A DNA stretch of 64,000 nucleotides from Bradyrhizobium sediminis (GTDB taxonomy: Bacteria > Pseudomonadota > Alphaproteobacteria > Rhizobiales > Xanthobacteraceae), in assembly GCF_018736085.1 (NCBI RefSeq), contig NZ_CP076134.1:3792501-3856500 (forward strand), written 5' to 3'. Positions 61,263 through 64,000 of the stretch are shown one piece after another (within the stretch, counting starts at the first letter, position 1; each line of letters opens with the position of its first letter). The notes beneath the pieces are model-generated. The model had not been told where the DNA came from. It saw nothing but the letters and a program-made list of their open reading frames with translations, and searched no databases. The position numbers were made by a program, and so were the translations under genes.

Positions 61263-62911
61263 GCGAACAGTCCATGCACGAACCAGTTCGGCTGAGCGAT
61301 TTCGCCCTCGCGCTGCGCGATCTCGCGATTGTACAAACCGTCGCGGTACAGCCAGAACCGCAGGCCGGCTTCGTCCTCGACGCGGAAATAATCGCGCGTC
61401 AGCATCTCGGCCGGGGAACGCCACCATTCCATGGCGACGCGCTCCGGACCTTCGACGCGCATCACCGTATGGGTGGCCCGCCGCCACTGAAACCACGCCG
61501 GCGGCCCATCCGGCACTTCCGCGATCACCTTGATCGCTTCCGGCCGCGCGAACAGCCGCAGCGGCCTCAAGGGAGGTTCGCTCTCCGCCCGTACCGGCCA
61601 GTCCGCCTGCTGGGCCGCAGCAAGATGATGCTGCGCCTGCGCCGCCAGTACCGCGCGTTCGGGAATATGGGTGTCCTGCGGCAAGTACACGACCACGCGC
61701 CGTCCGCCGATCCGCGCGGCGATGCGGTCGATCAGGGCCGCTAGTTCGTCATTGTCGTGCACCTTGGCGTCGAGATCGCGCTGCTGCTGCACGACGATCT
61801 CGACGCGGCTGGCCGACAGGCGAATGAGATCGAAGCCGAAACCGGGATCGAGCGGATCGTTCAGGGCATCGAGCCGCTCGCGAAACAGCCGGTCGATCAC
61901 CTCGGCCTTGGTCACGGGCTGACCGGTGTCGACCGCGATCGCGCGAACGATCCCGTCGGTGCGGAAGAAATGGGCTTGCAGCTGCCGCGCGCCCTTGCCC
62001 TGCCGGTCCATCGCCGCGACCAGCATCCCGGCCAGACGCGACAGCGTTGCCGAGATCACGGCTTCGGTGGCGACCGGTTCAGAGAACCTTTTCTCCACGA
62101 TGTAATCCGGCAGCGGTTTGCGCGGACTGATCGGCGCATCGCCCTGCCCCAGCGCGCCTTCCAGCAGGGTGGTGAAATCAGCGCCGAACCTTGCCGTGAT
62201 CTCGTGACGCGCGCGCGCGGCCACATCGCCGATGGTTTTCAGCCCGGCGCGGCGCAGGCCGCGGGTGATGGCGTCAGCGGCGCCGAGCGCGGACACCGGC
62301 AGCGGCCCGACCGCAGCGGCTTCCTCGCCCTCGGCGATGATTTTTCCCGAAACATGGCGCGTCATCGTCCGCGCGCAGATCGAGGTACTGGCGATGCCTG
62401 CGCTGACGGCAAAGCCGTGCCGCGTCAGCGCGCCGCAGACGATATCCATCAGCGCGGCCTCGCCGCCGAACAGATGGGCGCAACCGGTGATGTCGAGAAA
62501 CAGGCCATGCGGGGGGTCGAGCGCCACCAGCGGCGTGAAGCGGTCGCACCAACAGGCGATGTCGTCCAGCGCCCTGGCGTCGGCCGCCTCATCGGCATCG
62601 AACACTGTTATTTGCGGGCAGATGGCGCGGGCATTGGCGAGCGGCAGGCCGATCGAAAGCCCGAGGCGCGCGGCGGCGTCATCGAGCGCGAAAATGTGCA
62701 GCGCGTTGTTTTGCCTGGCGACGACGATGCTGGGACCGTTTTGCGTTGACGCGTTTTCTTCACGCGAACCGGCACCCACTTCGCTTGAAAACGCTTTGGT
62801 ACTAACCAGCAAGTCGCCGACGCGCGCGAGCTGGCGCTTGATGCGATCGATGGGCAGGCGCGGCAGCCACAGGCTGAGGATACGCCGCCGGTTTCTCGAA
62901 AAGGCACTCAT
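61259..62911 (-). CDS. imuB: Y-family polymerase-like mutasome protein ImuB
   Basis: ImuB links ImuA, DnaE2 and the beta clamp in the SOS mutasome and is itself catalytically dead. The 550-residue protein starts ILSLWLPRLPIDRIKR, where true Y polymerases have a catalytic Asp; FLDITGCAHLFGGEAALMDI and VSAGIASTSICARTMTRHV follow, with the acidic pair absent. The C-terminal domain ends PAWFQWRRATHTVMRVEGPE, then RVAMEWWRSPAEMLTRDYFR and VEDEAGLRFWLYRDGLY, typical of ImuB. ATG 62911 is chosen; it overlaps imuA by 110 bases and the stop overlaps dnaE2 by 4 bases. Confidence 0.94.
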   Translation of the reverse strand: MSAFSRNRRRILSLWLPRLPIDRIKRQLARVGDLLVSTKAFSSEVGAGSREENASTQNGPSIVVARQNNALHIFALDDAAARLGLSIGLPLANARAICPQITVFDADEAADARALDDIACWCDRFTPLVALDPPHGLFLDITGCAHLFGGEAALMDIVCGALTRHGFAVSAGIASTSICARTMTRHVSGKIIAEGEEAAAVGPLPVSALGAADAITRGLRRAGLKTIGDVAARARHEITARFGADFTTLLEGALGQGDAPISPRKPLPDYIVEKRFSEPVATEAVISATLSRLAGMLVAAMDRQGKGARQLQAHFFRTDGIVRAIAVDTGQPVTKAEVIDRLFRERLDALNDPLDPGFGFDLIRLSASRVEIVVQQQRDLDAKVHDNDELAALIDRIAARIGGRRVVVYLPQDTHIPERAVLAAQAQHHLAAAQQADWPVRAESEPPLRPLRLFARPEAIKVIAEVPDGPPAWFQWRRATHTVMRVEGPERVAMEWWRSPAEMLTRDYFRVEDEAGLRFWLYRDGLYNREIAQREGEIAQPNWFVHGLFA

Positions 62912-63608
62912 CACATTTCCATTCCATGATCCACCGCCCGACAGGGCCATGACGGTTGCGGACGAGTTGCGCGTCGAACACTGGCGCGCCCCACGCGCTC
63001 CCAAGCGCCGCAGGCATTAAAGCTGGAGCAGGCGGCGAATGCGCCGCGCGCACGATCCATCGTGTCTCCGCCGTCGAGGGCTGAGGTTCCGCCGCCACCC
63101 GCAGCACTAATCCGGTGACTCCGGAAGCCTGCGCCGCCAGCGTCAGCTTGCGGCTGGCGACGAGATCGAGCTGTCGTGTTTCGCCCCAGACTTCCAGCAC
63201 CACGGCGCCAAGCGCATCGCAGGCCAGCGCGTCGGCGGCGGTGCGCAATGCGGCGTTGATGTCGGCGGCGCGCACCGTCACCACGAGGCGCGGATCGAGG
63301 CCGAGTTCGGCCAGCCCGCTCATCGACAGCGCGCCGGATTCCAGCTCGACGAAATCCTGCCGTACCCAGACCAGAGGCCGCCGCGTCGCCGCCCGCCCCG
63401 CCAGGCCTGCGATGAAGCCCGTCGCCGCGGCGCTCTGCCGTCCCTCGGCGAACACCTCGTGCACCGCGGCCAGCGCGAGGCCGCCCTGCAGCGTCGCATC
63501 CGCATCCGCATGCCCGAGCGCGACGCGCGCAGGCGCGTCGGCATGGGCCTCGATACGCTCGATGCTGCCGCGCAAACTCGCAAGCGTGTTCGTGCGTGCG
63601 CCGCTCAT
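62802..63608 (-). CDS. imuA: Mutasome protein ImuA (RecA/SulA-like)
   Basis: ImuA is the first protein of the imuA-imuB-dnaE2 operon; it has a RecA-like fold and contacts ImuB and RecA. The 268-residue protein shows VHEVFAEGRQSAAATGFIAG, RRPLVWVRQDFVELESGALS, VTVRAADINAALRTAADALA and VVLEVWGETRQLDLVASRKL, and ends near GRWIMEWKCDECLF with a low-complexity tail. The tail frame runs 110 bases into imuB, so translation of the two genes is coupled by a long overlap. An SOS box lies 65-79 bases upstream of the start. Confidence 0.92.
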   Translation of the reverse strand: MSGARTNTLASLRGSIERIEAHADAPARVALGHADADATLQGGLALAAVHEVFAEGRQSAAATGFIAGLAGRAATRRPLVWVRQDFVELESGALSMSGLAELGLDPRLVVTVRAADINAALRTAADALACDALGAVVLEVWGETRQLDLVASRKLTLAAQASGVTGLVLRVAAEPQPSTAETRWIVRAAHSPPAPALMPAALGSAWGAPVFDAQLVRNRHGPVGRWIMEWKCDECLFEKPAAYPQPVAAAPAHRSHQAPARARRRLAG

Positions 63609-63672
63609 GCGCCGCTCCCTCTGGGATGGTGGCCGCCGCCGGTTCAGGAGAGAACCAGCGACCGGCCCATTT

Positions 63673-63687
63673 GTTCATGATATGTTC
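63673..63687 (-). promoter_or_regulatory. LexA (SOS) box of the imuA-imuB-dnaE2 operon
   Basis: GTTC (63673-63676), seven bases ATGATAT, then GTTC (63684-63687) is an exact match to the alphaproteobacterial LexA site GTTC-N7-GTTC. On the minus strand it reads GAAC-N7-GAAC and lies 65 bases upstream of the imuA start, in an AT-rich promoter-like segment. Control by LexA and induction by DNA damage are therefore expected. Confidence 0.9.
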
Positions 63688-63843
63688 TAATATAAAGCTA
63701 ATAGGCCCTGCGGAGTCAATCGAGATCCGCATTCACGATTTTCGTGAACAATTCCAATTGGATGTAAAGGAGCCTTCGACGCCCTGCCCGCATTGGCTCC
63801 CGGCTCGGCGCAGTGATAGCCTCAACGGGAAGCGGAAAACGCC

Positions 63844-64000
63844 CATGACCCCAGCGTCTCACCCCTCCGGCGTCAGCCTCGAAGCCTTGCGCGAGGAGGC
63901 CGCCGGCTGCCGCGCCTGTCCGCTCTGGAAAGATGCGACGCAGACCGTGTTCGGCGAAGGCCCGCCGCACGCATCACTGATGCTGGTCGGCGAGCAGCCC
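63844..64000 (+). CDS. Uracil-DNA glycosylase, family 4/UdgX type (5' part)
   Basis: The first 52 codons of a gene cut by the window end. They contain LEALREEAAGCRACPLWKD, with the Cys pair (CxxC) that binds the 4Fe-4S cluster, and QTVFGEGPPHASLMLVGEQP, the start of the glycosylase fold. The GEGPxxA(S/R)LMLVGEQP run is typical of family 4 and UdgX enzymes. Whether the KRRIH loop of UdgX is present cannot be seen. The gene is divergent from imuA, so two DNA-repair functions flank the SOS box region. Confidence 0.85.

Overview
The window is a contiguous chromosomal stretch of a GC-rich alphaproteobacterium of the Bradyrhizobium/Rhodopseudomonas/Nitrobacter group (Nitrobacteraceae). The case rests on several signs: a MucR/Ros-type regulator, DUF5330 and DUF2336 proteins, genes resembling the TIGR03808 and TIGR03809 families, an imuA-imuB-dnaE2 mutasome with an alphaproteobacterial GTTC-N7-GTTC SOS box, and palindromic dispersed repeats of types I recall from these genomes. 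No rRNA, tRNA or CRISPR array was recognised.

Layout. 1-2.2 kb: 3' end of a type I secretion ABC transporter and its HlyD adaptor. 2.2-9.7 kb: peptidoglycan-binding protein and a DivJ-like histidine kinase, DUF5330 protein, SufE, MucR-like regulator, a membrane protein and a GT39-like glycosyltransferase. 9.7-14.7 kb: two near-identical promoter-to-terminator cassettes (candidate sRNA genes) bracket a soluble CZB chemoreceptor and a lower-GC accessory block of four unknown genes, one with a HEPN-like RX4H motif, plus a REP-associated transposase remnant. 14.8-20 kb: dispersed repeats, M20 dipeptidase, GT87-like glycosyltransferase, HerA-like ATPase. 20.3-22.9 kb: two small alpha-helical proteins and the folP-folB-folK operon. 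23-33.2 kb: methylmalonyl-CoA mutase small and large subunits (a GFA-family gene between them), a TctCBA tricarboxylate-type transporter, MeaB and pyroglutamyl peptidase. 33.4-38.5 kb: Tat-exported beta-helix protein, divergent EmrB-type pump and MarR/EmrA-type pair with a clear double operator, TIGR03809-like protein.

38.5-46 kb is a signalling region: a candidate minus-strand sRNA, a subtilase downstream of an ECF sigma/anti-sigma pair, a diguanylate cyclase, a DUF2336 protein, and a second ECF sigma with an NrsF-type anti-sigma under a likely autoregulated promoter. 46.3-57.6 kb: secreted Lys/Ala-rich protein, enoyl-CoA hydratase, TolC-type outer membrane protein, two gene remnants (IS1182-like transposase; methylenetetrahydrofolate reductase), a 1107-residue zinc-ribbon/adenylate cyclase/ATPase/TPR protein with a peroxiredoxin-like partner, an amidase and a double-hotdog thioesterase. 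57.8-63.7 kb: SOS-controlled imuA-imuB-dnaE2, with a 103-bp palindromic repeat inserted in frame inside dnaE2. The window ends in the first codons of a uracil-DNA glycosylase.

The most unusual items are the paired sRNA cassettes, the in-frame palindrome in dnaE2, the anti-sigma factor whose periplasmic domain resembles a subtilase propeptide and lies next to a subtilase gene, and the accessory block with the HEPN-like protein.
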